Assembly: GCA_028455995.1 (NCBI GenBank)
Contig: JABELC010000012.1
Location: forward strand, 558,001 to 622,000
Reading direction: 5' to 3'
From: Scleromitrula shiraiana
Taxonomy: Eukaryota > Ascomycota > Leotiomycetes > Helotiales > Sclerotiniaceae
Length of the DNA stretch: 64,000 nucleotides
Within the stretch, counting starts at the first letter, position 1. Each line of letters begins with the position of its first letter. Shown here in pieces: positions 12,963-24,951 of the stretch. The position numbers and the translations under genes were made by a program. The notes beneath the pieces were generated by a model, which did not search any database, was not told the origin of the DNA, and saw only the letters and a program-made list of their open reading frames with translations.

Positions 12963-14080
12963 CTAATGGTGATCACCCATCAACTCGTGGCGACCGAATT
13001 GGTTAGCTGCATACAGCGGTATACCTTTACCGTCAAGCAGTGTGGGTTCCTTCCAACTAGTAGCTCTCTCCCTCACTACTGGAATCGCAACTAACTTCTC
13101 ATCGTTCACTGCCGGCATTTGGCCCTCTACTATATTCCAACCACTTATAGAAGCTGGTTGCGGGGCTATGGGGGTCTCCAAAGAATTAGTTGTTCCAGTA
13201 GTGTTGCCTAATTTCCTGTCCCTCTTTTCTCTCCAGAATAAGAATCCAAGTAGACCAATAGCCAGACAGCCTAACGGAATCCTCACACCAGCACCGATGA
13301 CTTTTCCCAGATTCGGAGAATTAGATGCTGCATAAGCGCTGGGTGAAGCTGTCGATACAAGATCATTCGCATTTGTTACTACTGCTGTGGCAAGAGATGT
13401 TGTGCTGGTAACAAGTATACTGCCCGATGCATCTGTTGTTGTGAACGCACTGACTAGTTTGTTTACTGTAGCTGTGACGGTTTCCCTAGCATCTGTTATA
13501 GTAGTTGTTTTGAGGCCAGCACTAGCAGAGCTGATAAGAAGAAGTTGTTCGTCGTGGCCAGGTGAAAAGGCAGTTCCGGATCCAGCAAACGTAAAATTAT
13601 AATTGCAACAGCTTTGAAAAGGTTGTTGAAAACTCTCGCAGCAGAAACTGTTGCTAAACAACCCTGGAGTACCACGACTATATAAGAACGGATTATGTGT
13701 GTATCGGGCATTTGTTGAGGGGTCTGATCATTTTGTTAGAGAATGTCATCAGTATCGGACTAACATGCTATGCCTAGGAAGGAACTTACCTGCCAAGCAT
13801 GAAGCAGGACAGTTGCCCGACGCAAAAGAAGAATCGGTACAACCCACTCGATATATAAACCCTGACCGTCCAAGGCATAATCCACTCATTGAACAAGAAC
13901 CTTCAGGATCACGAGTCCACAACAAGCCGAGCCTTCAGTAGTATCAGCCAAAGTTGTATTACATGGTTTCATGCCGACATTATCATACGTTTTCCCATCG
14001 GGGAAATAACAGTTCCAGGCCTGCACCGAACATGGTAACAAAGACAGAATTATTAGATTAGTTGAGAGTGATTGAAACAT
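12963..14080 (-). pseudogene. Secreted/single-pass membrane protein with Cys-rich ectodomain, apparent 1-nt frameshift
   Basis: Two exons, 14080..13790 and 13723..12963. The intron has a GTAAGT donor, a CTAAC branch site and a CAG acceptor. The N-terminus is a signal peptide (MFQSLSTNLIILSLLPCSVQA), followed by a cysteine-rich ectodomain (WNCYFPDGKTY, SACCG, a GLCLG segment, TDSSFASGNCPASCL). After the intron come FCCESF, a Ser/Thr-rich stalk, one membrane helix (GCLAIGLLGFLFW) and a basic cytoplasmic tail. This layout is common among fungal MID2-like surface proteins of unknown function. Just after SACCGLV, near 13909, the frame shifts by one base. Read straight through, the protein stops after eight residues; every later conserved element lies in the shifted frame, and the summed exons are one base short of a multiple of three. 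Either the allele is broken or the assembly has a single-base error. Confidence 0.7.
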
Positions 14081-14705
14081 TGCTTCAAATAGCCAGATTG
14101 AAAAAGTTCGAATGACATCTGAGCGCGAACAACGGAAAATGTTACACGTAGTATCTAGTAGGAATATATATCATCTCATAAGTCTTAGCAGGGATATGAC
14201 ACTAAAGAATCTATTCAGGTATATGGATGCTCGCAACTGCATGATGAGAAAAATGATCACTCAAACGCGTAGCCATGCCAATCGTTAGGCATTCTAATGT
14301 CAATAACCGCTTTTCCATAATCTTTAGAATTTTTGAAATGTTTGATATACGAATGAGAGTTGGTGCTAGGAACAAAAATGCGGATTGCCCCACCACACTG
14401 GCCATCAACTCTACCAAGTGCTTGAAAAACCAATAATTGTTCAATATGAATACAATAAAACGAGGAAACATAGAAGCGCTTGGTAGCATGAGTACTCAGT
14501 TTACCAATTTACCACAGGTACCAAAAACTCATAGACTAGGTAAAAGATCGTGAACACTAAACCTTTGGAATGATATCGGATGTTAAAAAGTCTTTTTCAC
14601 AATAATGGTTTCAGGGCTAGGAAACGAGGATATCTAGAATCCAGGAAAATCTTGGCTCGAAACGGTGAATTATTGCATTCTCTACTCCTTCACTGGGCCC
14701 AACAG
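14081..14705. other. Intergenic region
   Basis: This 0.6-kb stretch separates the cysteine-rich membrane protein gene from the dehydrogenase gene. No supported coding sequence, repeat or RNA gene is visible. Confidence 0.5.
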
Positions 14706-16092
14706 TCAAAGTGGTCCATTGGGATGAATTAAGACTTTGGTATAGCCATCTTCTCTTCTGTCGAATTTGGTGTAAGCTTTTGGCGCCTCGTCGATATCAA
14801 TCTCGTGCGAAACAACGAAAGAAGGTTTTGCCACTCCAGAAATGATCATGTCGCGAAGGTAACGATTGTAGGCTTTGACATTGCATTGTCCAGTCCCGAT
14901 GGTAAGACCCTGATTGTGTAAGTAACAATTCACCTTAAAATCGCGATACTGACCTTCTCAAATAACTTTCCAAAACTGATCAATAACATTCCCTTTCCAC
15001 TATTGCTATCCGGTGCACCAGGATCACTTGGAACGTACAACCCTGGAACACCAATACCACCAGTTGGTCTCGTCACTTTGATACAATTCTCCAAGACAAT
15101 ACTCGGAACCTCCTTCTTCCCATCTTGTGCTGAAGCTTGATATCCAACTGCATCCACACTCCTGTCCACCATTTGCCCATTTTGTCTAATTATCTCTTCA
15201 ACCGCATCACTTTTGGTGAAATCCACAGCTATACACCCGATTTTCTCTGCAGCTTGAAGACGCTCCTTGACACTATCCACAACAAAAACTTTGCTAGCGC
15301 CTCGAAGTTTGGCACTATACGCAGCCATGAGACCAACAGGACCGGCACCAAATACTGCAATTGATTCTCCAGGTTTAAACCCGGAGAGGACAACACCGTG
15401 CCAACCGGTTGGGAAAATATCGGCCAGGAGGATGAAATCGGCTTCGTGATCCTTTCCTTGAGGAAGAGTAAGGCAATTGAATTCTGCGTACGGCACGCAA
15501 ATGTACTGGGCCTGACCTCCTTGATAAGGTCCCATTGCTACATAACCATATGCCCCGCCCGCGAAACCGCTGTATTAACGTCAGCACACGTTAAAGGAAT
15601 GTACAAGCATACATACGGGTTAACACCAGTACAAAATGCCGTTCTTCCTTCCTCACAATTTCTACATCTCCCGTCTGCCACATTAAATGGCATAACTACA
15701 CGATCTCCTTTCTTGAGATGTTGTACCCCAGATCCGATTTCAACAACTATTCCCATGTTTTCATGTCCTAAATCCAGATACTATCAACCACTCATCTCTT
15801 CCATAGTAATCAACGGAGGTAATGACTAACCAAAACATATTCCACCTTGTGCAGCCGTTCTCCCTTGGTACATATGCAAATCGCTTCCGCAAATTGCTGC
15901 TGTGGTAACCTTAACTAATACATCGTCTGGGTGCTGAATTTTCGGTAGTGGGAGTTCCTCGACAGTGACTTTGAAAGGTTCTGCGAAACTCGGATGTTAG
16001 TTCTCTGATCTGCGAACAGTCAAAATCAACAATGTATGAATATTACCTTGATAAACAACGGCTTTCATGGTTTCGGTTTGAATTTGAGACAT
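14706..16092 (-). CDS. Zinc-dependent alcohol dehydrogenase, glutathione-independent formaldehyde dehydrogenase-like
   Basis: complement(join(14706..14909,14954..15569,15617..15767,15831..15980,16047..16092)), 388 aa, all junctions in phase. This is a medium-chain dehydrogenase. It has the catalytic zinc ligand Cys in [15 protein letters not shown] for the His-Glu pair, a structural-zinc cysteine cluster near [12 protein letters not shown], and the Rossmann motif [10 protein letters not shown]. The segment [10 protein letters not shown] resembles the glutathione-independent formaldehyde dehydrogenase branch. Family members oxidise alcohols or aldehydes with NAD(P)+ in the cytosol; the substrate here is unknown. 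The first exon is only 46 bp and starts [24 protein letters not shown] box lies about 60 bp upstream. The gene is divergent from the ABM-fold gene 1.0 kb away, and an FAD monooxygenase follows, which hints at joint oxidative metabolism. Confidence 0.85.
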
Positions 16093-16152
16093 TCGGAAGG
16101 ATTGTTCTTGTGTTTGCTGTAGATATATGCTGAGAATAGGTTCCTGGAGCGT

Positions 16153-16160
16153 CTTATATA
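16153..16160 (-). promoter_or_regulatory. TATA-like box of the dehydrogenase gene
   Basis: TATATAAG on the minus strand lies about 60 bp upstream of the dehydrogenase start codon, a usual position for a fungal core promoter. Sequence-only evidence. Confidence 0.4.
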
Positions 16161-17125
16161 TGCTCTTCCTCGTCTATATAGGTTCCTAATGCTTCCTTCC
16201 CCTCACTGGTCGATATTGCTTTTTCCAGACTTAAATCAAGGTTGTGAAGTATCCAACCCCGCGTGCGGGGTTAGCTGCCGTTGCTGGATGGCGCAGATCT
16301 GGAACGTCGCAGCACATCTTCGCGTCTTCTTGACCCCGCCGTAAGTAGTACTTGGAAGGCTTGTCAAATTGATATGGGGTCTCCGCATGGTGATGCCCAT
16401 CCTTTGTTGCGAAATTGAAATCTGCCAACTAGAGAAGCATCCATGAACATGCATTCGTGGCAGAACTTCATCTCCAGAAAGCCATCGGGATATTAGGAGG
16501 CATAATAATTAATCTAGCAAAGTAAAAACACACGAAATAAGACGAATAAACTTCGTTAGTATGTTATTGATGAAGCTATGTCGTGGAAGCTTGAAACCTT
16601 TCCTGCCATATATATTAATTCTGCCAGTATCAGTAAGGCGGTGAATATCATTATTTATATAGAGTTTTGTATTTGCATTTCTTTTAGCTTCAGCAACAAC
16701 GTACTAGGTAGTTCTTAGTTCAAATCCACCACAATCATAGCAGAAAATATGGATTTAATCCTGATACTAGGTCGGAAAAGTGATTTGTATTTGTTTAAGC
16801 TCAAGAGAAGAGTCCGAACTCTAAAGTCCGTCCTCCCGATTACTAATCTAACTAGTCTACTATAGCTGGTTCAAGGCGGGGCAATGAGTTAAGTTCAAAT
16901 TATATTACTAATAATGCTATCTCTGTAGTATGAGAGCATTGAGAAGCAATCCCCGAGCATTCCGTGAGTTATGAATACATGAATGACTTCGGTTTGTAAC
17001 TAGAATAGCATCTCTTCTTGATTCCCCCTTCTTTGTGATTGCATACAGAATCACTCTCTTTCTACAAGTTTGAAAACATATCGGTCATTTGTTTATAACA
17101 AGATCTTAAGATACACACATACACA
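16161..17125. other. Divergent intergenic region between dehydrogenase and ABM-fold gene
   Basis: About 1 kb of AT-leaning DNA separates two divergently transcribed starts, so it should hold both upstream regulatory regions. The short open frames at 16231-16454 lack motifs. No repeats or RNA genes were recognised. Confidence 0.5.
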
Positions 17126-17683
17126 ATGGCACCAATTGACGTCACCGCTATTGTCACACCTGCTCCAGGAAAGGAAGCCCGAGTATGTTGATGATTTTTC
17201 TTGCTTTCCTGGTACACATCGGGTGTATCAAGCTTCCAATTCCATCATATCTGTCATTGCACAACGATGCGAAGTGGACGACGCTAACACAATCTCCTAC
17301 TTAAACTACAGCTCCGAGAAATCCTCACTGAACTCGCCAATAACGTTCAAAAGCACGAAGCAGATGTTCACAAGTATCAAGTGTTTGAGCAATATGACGG
17401 GCAGAATGGGAATGTTTTTGTTGTTCAGGAACGATGTATGTCATATTATATACGATTTTAATCAGTCTCCCTGTTATGTTTTCTCTATTTGCCCTCTATA
17501 TGTAATATCTAAGGGAAAAGCTGACTGGTATGGAAATCAGACAATGATGAAAAGGCATACAATGACCATTTCCAAACCTCGTATTTCGTCGAACTCGGTA
17601 AACGATTGCCAGAAGAAGGAGTGCTTGGTGCTCCACTAGATATCAAAAAGATTAAACCATTCGCTGGCTTTGCAAGTCGATAG
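17126..17683 (+). CDS. Small antibiotic-biosynthesis-monooxygenase (ABM) fold protein
   Basis: join(17126..17182,17312..17435,17541..17683), 107 aa. Exon 1 encodes MAPIDVTAIVTPAPGKEAR, exon 2 begins LREILTELANNVQKHE, and exon 3 ends in PFAGFASR. The pattern is a beta strand, a helix, YQVFEQYDGQNGNVFVVQERY, then AYNDHFQT-(F)VELGKRL. This matches the ferredoxin-like dimeric ABM fold (PF03992), whose length is usually 95-110 aa. Members include small cofactor-free oxygenases and proteins of unknown activity. The gene runs tail-to-tail with the FAD monooxygenase, 174 bp from its stop codon, and is divergent from the dehydrogenase. Frame and splice sites are clear; the biochemical role is not. It could be a quinol or polyketide-tailoring oxygenase, or a stress protein. 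Confidence 0.82.
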
Positions 17684-17857
17684 ATTTAGATGTATCTAAT
17701 AAAACGGTTCAACATATGATCCATGTCAGAATGCCACCGCAAATATTGCACATATTCTCTATCCATCTGCACACCATTAGATTCAACAGCTATATAGATA
17801 CATCTCGGTGTTGTATCCTCTCCCAGTTTTCCACAATCTTCCACTGCCCCAATAAAA

Positions 17858-19493
17858 TCAACAAAGTGCTGTCTGAGGTGGGATCCTCCCCCCAATCGTT
17901 GGAGACCCTTCAGTCAACGCATCCCAATCATGAGCATCTAGCGCCGCTTGTCTACTCTTCAGGACAGCTTCATTTGCTCTTGGTTTCATTTCCATTTCAT
18001 AAATATTCACCGCTTCTTTCAGAGTTATTTCCCCTGCCTTAGCCCTTTTTAATTGATCAACCAATAAGGCTGCATCTAGGACACCATGGTTTGCTCCTTC
18101 ACCTCGATACCTATTTCTCTGGTTAATCTTACTCTCAATAATGCCCCAAAAGAATTCAACAAAGAAATGAAGGGCCATAACCAAAATCGAGATCTTACAT
18201 AGTCATAGCATGAGCAGCATCACCCACCAATGTGACCTTCCCTTCTTGATTCTCCCATCCATTTCCACATGGGAAATCACCCAATCTCAATGGGGTTGTG
18301 ATCAAGCTCTCTGGTATATCAGAAACAATACTCCTCAGAGGCTCCGCGAATCCCGCAGCTCTCCTCTTCATCTCTTTAATTCTCTCAACGTGGGTAGGAG
18401 GAATCGTATCCTTCGTCTCGTCTTTTATTATCCAAGAAATGATTACCAGTGCATAATAGGTTTTGGATCCGTCGGGATTTGTTGTTATTTCCTAATCGTA
18501 TCCAATCAAGATCAATACGCAATTTGTTTTCCAGAGATAGAGACGACTAATAGATGAAATGGTAGGTAGGGTATTTCTTGTGTGGACACAACAAAAAGAA
18601 ACAATCACCTGGAAGTTAAACCACAAGAAGTTCCCTGTCTCAGGGTCCATTCCCTGGAAAAGCAACGGGTCAATTGCTCTAACCTCCCTTACCTGCTCCT
18701 CTGTAAAATTTCTCACCACTCCCACCAGATGAATTGGCAACGACGTCAATTTCCCTCCAACTCCAGGCAACAGCCATTTTCTCACCGTACTATTGTTACC
18801 ATCCGCTCCCAGTATCAAAGAACCAATTGCCTCCGAACCATCAGAGAAATGTGCAGTCACATGATCCTTCGAAGTAGTGATGTGAGAAAAAGCTTTACCT
18901 TCTTGAATGGAAAGAGACGTGGCGAGTAGATTTCGAAACTTTTGTCTATGAACTCGTCGACGAAGTTTAACGGGTGGGATCTTATAGCGGGGATGACCGG
19001 TGCGGGCGTTCAGGAAGAGGAAATTTCCATCTGTGTCGTTGAGGCTGGGATCAACTGCTGTCTGCTCGTATCACAAGTCATTGACAATTCTCCTCATGCT
19101 CTCAACTCAATAACCTGCCCACTCCTGAATCAAAAATCACTGAATCTTCAAAGTAAAACAAATGAAGGTTTTAAATGAAAGAAGAAGCGAAAGAATACAT
19201 CAACGATCCTCCCCGCCAAGTCCTCCCCAATCGTTCGTTCCAGACTTCCTAAACCCCAATGAAGAGTAAGAGCCCAACCCTGTGCCCTCTCACCATCCCT
19301 ATCGCGCTCAAATATCTCGAATGGGATGCCATTTTCCCGACAACCTTGTGCAAGCGTTAATCCTACTATCCCCGCGCCTATTATAAGAATTTTGAATGGC
19401 TGGGAGTTTGGGGTTTGGACACTAGTCTTACGTGGTTAATTTTATGGATGTTTTCCGAAGGGAGCACACAGGGGCTTACGTTTCTGATGTCAT
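17858..19493 (-). CDS. FAD-dependent aromatic-ring-type monooxygenase
   Basis: complement(join(17858..18110,18199..18491,18609..19061,19199..19421,19480..19493)), 411 aa. The N-terminal dinucleotide fold carries GAGIVG after a 14-bp first exon. The second FAD motif is LILGADGNNSTVRKWL, and the C-terminal FAD-ribityl motif is GDAAHAMTMYRGEGANHG, which spans the last intron. This order defines group A flavin monooxygenases (salicylate or p-hydroxybenzoate hydroxylase type, PF01494), which use NAD(P)H and O2. No signal peptide or membrane helix is seen. The substrate cannot be inferred. The third exon's acceptor near 19062 is the least certain junction; I chose it because it removes an in-frame stop and restores the expected VDPSLND segment. 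It converges on the ABM-fold gene. Confidence 0.83.
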
Positions 19494-21961
19494 TCTAAGA
19501 GATTAGAATTCTATGGTTATAAAATGGAAAAGAAAGAGATGTTATAAAATGAGATGTGAGATGAGATAAGATGGTGGGGTTTCAAACGGCCCCCAAATAC
19601 TAACAGTAATTCCGAAGCGGATATCATTTCAGAAATGCATCAACAACGACGACAAGTTTTTGACTGGGCATAGCACTTAGTGCACCTATGTAAAAAAAGA
19701 TGGAACGACGCAAGGGAGCTCGGAGGAACTTGATATGACGAGCCTCGGGTTTGATAATCGTCAAAAACTTTACCAGTGGTTGGTGTGGTTCTGAAGACCT
19801 ACTTGTAATAACCCCTCCAAGTTTCATGGAGTGAAAAAGAAAACCAAATACTCATAGACCTGGAATTACTGAAGCTCTTTTCACATTCAAATGACAAGAA
19901 CGCTCATTGATAACATCTCTTTAAGCCCTACAAGCTTTGATGGTCGAATTACTATGTGGTTGTCATAGAAATACTGTACCGCACAAGCATCGGACTACTG
20001 TACTACATCAATCTAGATATTATTTAGAATACTATAATGCTACATAAAACAGACTTCAAGTCACCTAAATACATTTAGAAAGATAAGATGAAGTCCGACA
20101 GGACTTGGATAGGATATATAGTAGCAGTTCAATTAATTAATAGTTATATCACCCATCTCGATGGAGCGCGTATCCATTCATATAATAATGCACATAGGCA
20201 GGCTTCTCTCACAAGACGGAATGCCTAAAGACTAACTTCCCGGAGAATTTTCGGTACACGGCACTCGGCAATGATCCATACTGAGTCTTTCTTACGCGTA
20301 GATTCCGAGCCCACGCCGAGATAATGTCAACTAGTCGAGAATACCCGAAGATTGTTAGTATCCGAGAATGGAACTTCGTAATCATCGGTGTCTTGATGAT
20401 CCTCGAGTTTGGACCGGTGGATCTACTGGAATAATGGTAAGGTGTCACTTGGTATGGGTAGCCTACTAGAAGCACCCGTCACTGCTATCCACTCTACACT
20501 TTCGAGTGTAACAATTCCTCGTTGTGCTACGCTCCAGCATCCGCGCAGTATTCTAGTCTTGATGTAATCCATAATACGAAACCAACTCCATATTGAGAAT
20601 TGGGCGAATGGCAAGTAGGTGCCCCTGTTGTGTCTGCAAGAGAAGATCTCTAGGATACCTCTGGTTTAGGTTGGTCAGTGTCGTAGACCTGTAGTGACGC
20701 CCCCAGGATATATATTGCCATCTTGAACATCTAGAAGTTTTTGACAAGTTTGTAGCCAGAATTTTCGGCACAATATGGTTTTATGATTGCCAGTTCTGAG
20801 TTTAAATATTGTCGTCTGCAGAAATTCGTCTTGTTCAGGGTGTAAGAGTTAAGAATTTCGGTTGCTTCATCCAAAAATATCGCCTTAGGCGTCATGCCCT
20901 TCAGAAATTGCAAGTTACATCGTCCCAGCAGTGCTATAAGATCAAACGCTTTCCTCATGGTCTCATCCTCTTTACCGAGCCGCACCAATACAATACAGTA
21001 TCCGCAGAGTTGTACATTGTCGCCGTCAGATTGACTCACCAGGCCTGTCGGTGCCTTTTGCTTGTGGCTAGAGGCCCGTGTGTATGATAATGCCATTCAT
21101 CGCGGCTTATCAAAAGGGCTGACTACGTGTAGCTCGCACACAACGCTCTCTAGATGGTTCGAAATGACTTTCATAATCCTTACTGTGCTGTTTGGGTTAA
21201 GCTGTAGGGCGGTGTAAATGCTTCCCATCTGAGCGCTCTCAGCCATCTCATTTGATTAACTATATGTTACATTTGATGACTTTTGATAGCCTGTATTGTC
21301 AAGCTCACTGAAATTAGATCATCAGTCTCGTTTTTAGTTCGCAATAGCTGGATTTTCAGAGCCTGCGGAAAAAATTCATTGTGTGATGTTTATGATGGAT
21401 CTATTTTATGGGTACCCTATGCCGAGGTTAGTTCTATTGTACCCCACGCCATTACAAACGAGGGAGCGACGACATACGTGATATAAAACTGATAGGCATG
21501 TCATTCAGTCTTCTCGTCCCAAAAAAACAATTGATTATAGAGGATACATGTCATATACTATTGTTCTATCTTTGAATATCAACTTAGATGACTCTAGTAC
21601 CTTTAGCCTCTTACTTAACGTCAACGGTATAACTAGTGCTATACCAACCATATCATGACGTCGGCATTCCAAGGCCGTTTGTATGAACTAACTTTAGTTC
21701 TGAAATACTCCCACAAACTAATATATAAGTTCTCGACCTGGTGAGATCCAGTTTTAAAACAACCAAATAGTACAGTGTTGGCATTGAACCTACAATTGAT
21801 GTAGCATTGCAATCCAGTCACCTCTCACACCAGCGTATAAGAACTCAGGGCAAAAAGCAAGTAGCATAGATTTTTACCACTTTATCTTCTCTTACAAGAC
21901 AAGGAAACGCACAAAACCAAAATCTACGATATCAAAAACTTACGTTATTTCAATCCTCAAA
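19494..21961. other. Gene-poor intergenic region
   Basis: There is no supported gene in about 2.5 kb. Overlapping minus-strand open frames occupy 20209-21096, the longest being 121 codons at 20731-21096. They have no recognisable domain and no splice sites that join them. They could be decayed coding sequence or chance. Confidence 0.45.
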
Positions 21962-22486
21962 ATGCCACCACCAAGCTATCTTATCTCCCCCAACCTCCCC
22001 TCCCATCCTCGTCTCCACCATACAGTCGAAATTCTCGATCAACCTCAATCGTCAATTCGACCCAGTTTATCTGCTTCCTCTTCTCTTCAAGCATCCAATT
22101 TTGCCGAACCGATCAATACCGAACCCCCAATATCCTACCTAATCGGGCCCTCTCAACCGACAAACCCCAACTATAGCGATACATTTTACATCTTCTTATT
22201 TGTTTTATACATCATTCTTCTTTTTGGACTAACGACATGGTCGAGACATCCTAGTAGATGCAGTGGTGTATCATCTGAGTGTAAATCTAAGGATGATATT
22301 GAGAGTGCGACAGGGTATTACAAGGAAAAGGATAAAGAGGTCAAGAAAGGAGACAAATGTGGGGATTTGGCAAGCGGATATGCACTTGGATTTGCACATA
22401 GACATCGATATCCAATTCTATGTCCTTTTAGGAGATGTAGATGTGAGGATAGGGAGAGCGGAAACTGTTACTGGACTTTTGGATGA
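21962..22486 (+). CDS. Small hypothetical single-pass membrane protein
   Basis: A single ORF of 174 aa with an ATG start in a typical context (upstream tract rich in A and C). Residues 1-70 are Pro/Ser-rich and low in charge. One strong membrane helix follows (FYIFLFVLYIILLFGLTTW, about residues 75-93). The tail is Cys-rich and charged, with several C-x-C/C-x-R motifs (CPFRRCRCEDRESGNC). I recognise no family. The gene is isolated, with more than 2 kb of non-coding DNA on either side. The hydrophobic helix and residue pattern argue for a real gene, but no splice signals or homology back it. Confidence 0.45.
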   Translation: MPPPSYLISPNLPSHPRLHHTVEILDQPQSSIRPSLSASSSLQASNFAEPINTEPPISYLIGPSQPTNPNYSDTFYIFLFVLYIILLFGLTTWSRHPSRCSGVSSECKSKDDIESATGYYKEKDKEVKKGDKCGDLASGYALGFAHRHRYPILCPFRRCRCEDRESGNCYWTFG

Positions 22487-24656
22487 GTGATGAAAAATAA
22501 TGGATAAGAAATGATGATCCAGGATAGGATGTGAATTGGAAAGGAGAAATGGTGAGGATAGTTTATTTTAGCAATTGGTAATGACAATCACTTTTCAATA
22601 CAGCAGTATTTCGGAAATAGTGAGAGAAATGTCTGCATGTGCTGATGAGAAAAATGCATCTATTGATTTTCTAAAACTCAAAGAAAGAAAAGCAATCTAA
22701 AGAGGTGACGAAGAGATGATAGGTATAAATCTACCCAGCGTTGATCCATTTTCATTCTCACTTACACCTGAACAGACCTAAGCTCCTGGGTTAGAAACGC
22801 CTCCCCTCCAACTTCCTTGCTAACTCACACCTCCGTCCGGACTTAATATGGACATCATGAATATGCCAGTGACATGCTTCTAGTCTTCCTCCCACAATAT
22901 CTTCTTCCGTATCTTACTTGAAGTTTCCGGTCGTCTCCCACTTCAAGTTTCTTCTGCTACATCCAACTTCGGACTTGAACTCGGACTTGTGCTAATCACG
23001 ACATCCCCATCTTCATCTTCATCTCTATCAGTATCAAAAGTGCAATTCAACCTTTCGGCATTCATTTGCTCCTATGTCAAACCCAGTCCAAACGCGTAGA
23101 CTACTATTAATTCACCCATTCAATTCCTCGTCCGATTGAACCACATTGTCCCTCCCTTCTGTACTCCGTATCTCCCCCTCTGCTCCTGTAACACAATTTG
23201 AAATACAGAACACAAGTACTACAGCACACAGCAGAATAATCATACACAGCATATCTGCCCCCCTTTCATCCACCTCTCCGACATTACCCCAATATCAAAG
23301 CTCCATCCATACATTATAATACACGACACCGGAAAAGCGGAAAGTACATTTCGCATATATTTAGTGATACAGCACATATCTAATTCCATTTTGCACAACT
23401 CAAAGAAATGCATGATGAATCATGACTCGGATACGCAATCCCCACATTTCTTTACCTGCATTTATTTGTCTGTATGTATGCATATTTTGTTCTACTCGTA
23501 TTGCATCATGAACTACGTTATGTGCTCGAATACACAGTGTACGCAATATGTAGTTCTCGGAATTTGTCTGTAGATGTTTTCTCTTCTTTGCTCGTTCTCT
23601 TCTCCGCTGTCTGGTCTGATTATATCCGCACATCTCATTTTAATCTAGGATACTTTCTATTTTCCTTCCATATTTCATTATCGAGTTACTTACTATATGA
23701 AGTCTGTATCTCCAATAGATACCCTCTTACCCAAAGACTTCACTCATAATCTTCCTTTGAGTTCCAGTTTATCATCATCCAGTCCAATACATAACAATAC
23801 CCCAAAGACATTTGCTCATATCACACACCTTACTACTTCAAATTTCTCCAGATATTTTCAAAATAGTTCGACTCAATACATTCCAATCCGCATTCAAACT
23901 TCCTTTGCGATATTCTTTCAATTTTTCCTTCCGTTATCATCTCTCTCGAATCCTGATTCTCGCAGCATTGGTAGTAGAATATGCTGTTATCATTATCACT
24001 ATAAAACCATAACTTTGCACTGGCATATATCCCACTTCCCAACAACCCACCTCGCATTATGAATTCTCTCCTCCCATCTTATCAAATACCAACCAAAAAC
24101 TTCGATTCTCCCTCTTTCTCAATCACACACTATCATTCCAGTACAATATCATACCAGCATCATCATCAGCATTATTCACCACGGTCTCCTATTCCATCAG
24201 CTGCTCTCTTCCCATTCCGTCTGGTTCATGAATAAACCATCAACTAGTTCGTAAATCAAGGAGCTACTATAGATCAAAAGGGCTAAAAATCAACACCGTC
24301 ACAGATTTTGAAGAAACAACATTCTTACGACTTGCCGGCAGTAGAAGTGACTCAGAGCACTGATGACCTAAATAATTGGGGCATCAGATGTGTAGTTTCT
24401 CGAGAGTAAACTATATGAATGTTTATCTGAGCATCATTTAATCCAAGGTCAAGTTCCACTGTTTCACCTCATCCCTTCCTTTCTTGGTCTCAAAGTGAAG
24501 CTGGAGATCAAAACGAAAACAGAACGTGAGACAAACTCACTCACTCATCCTCACAACAAAATCACGGGAATTAACTTACCTCGGTCGAGTTAACTAAGGC
24601 ATATCACATCTTCCAATAAACTCAGACACAATTGTTTCCCTAGTCCAGTATATATA

Positions 24657-24693
<37 letters not shown>

Positions 24694-24854
24694 TTATAAG
24701 AGTTACTATGAGTTACTATAGGATGAATATATACATACACAGTATGTATGCATACAAAAGCGCGGTAGTAAAAGGTGCTTTCGTCACACAAACTCAAATG
24801 AACTATGGAGATGATTGATACCCACGCAAGCACAAAATCTTCAACACCACGCGT
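22487..24854. other. Gene-free low-complexity region
   Basis: This region is C/T-rich and AT-rich simple-sequence DNA with no convincing coding frame; the open frames are unpaired and low in complexity. A TG/TTTG microsatellite lies at about 24657-24693. It may hold long untranslated or non-coding RNA, but nothing in the sequence shows that. Confidence 0.45.
24657..24693. repeat. (TG)n microsatellite
   Basis: An uninterrupted TG/GT tract of roughly 18 units, with one TTTG interruption near its start. Confidence 0.85.
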
Positions 24855-24951
24855 GGGCTTTGCAAGCTTTCAAGCTTTACGGTGAAACTTCTTCCAAGTT
24901 TACTCGCAAATCTGAGAGTTTCACCGTAAAGCTTGAAAGTTTGCAAAGCCC
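24855..24951. repeat. Near-perfect inverted repeat (35-bp arms, 27-nt loop)
   Basis: The left arm is at 24855-24889 and the right arm at 24917-24951. The arms are complementary over 35 bp with a single mismatch, around a 27-nt loop. Arms begin GGGCTTTGCAA and end GGTGAAACT. The transcript would fold into a long hairpin. It could be a small foldback element, or a milRNA-type precursor as described in some fungi. I see no clear target-site duplication. Confidence 0.85.

Noticed and set aside
20731..21096. 121-codon minus-strand ORF
   Set aside because: No recognised motif, adjacent frames cannot be joined by good splice sites, and the start context is poor. Possibly decayed coding sequence but not supportable.
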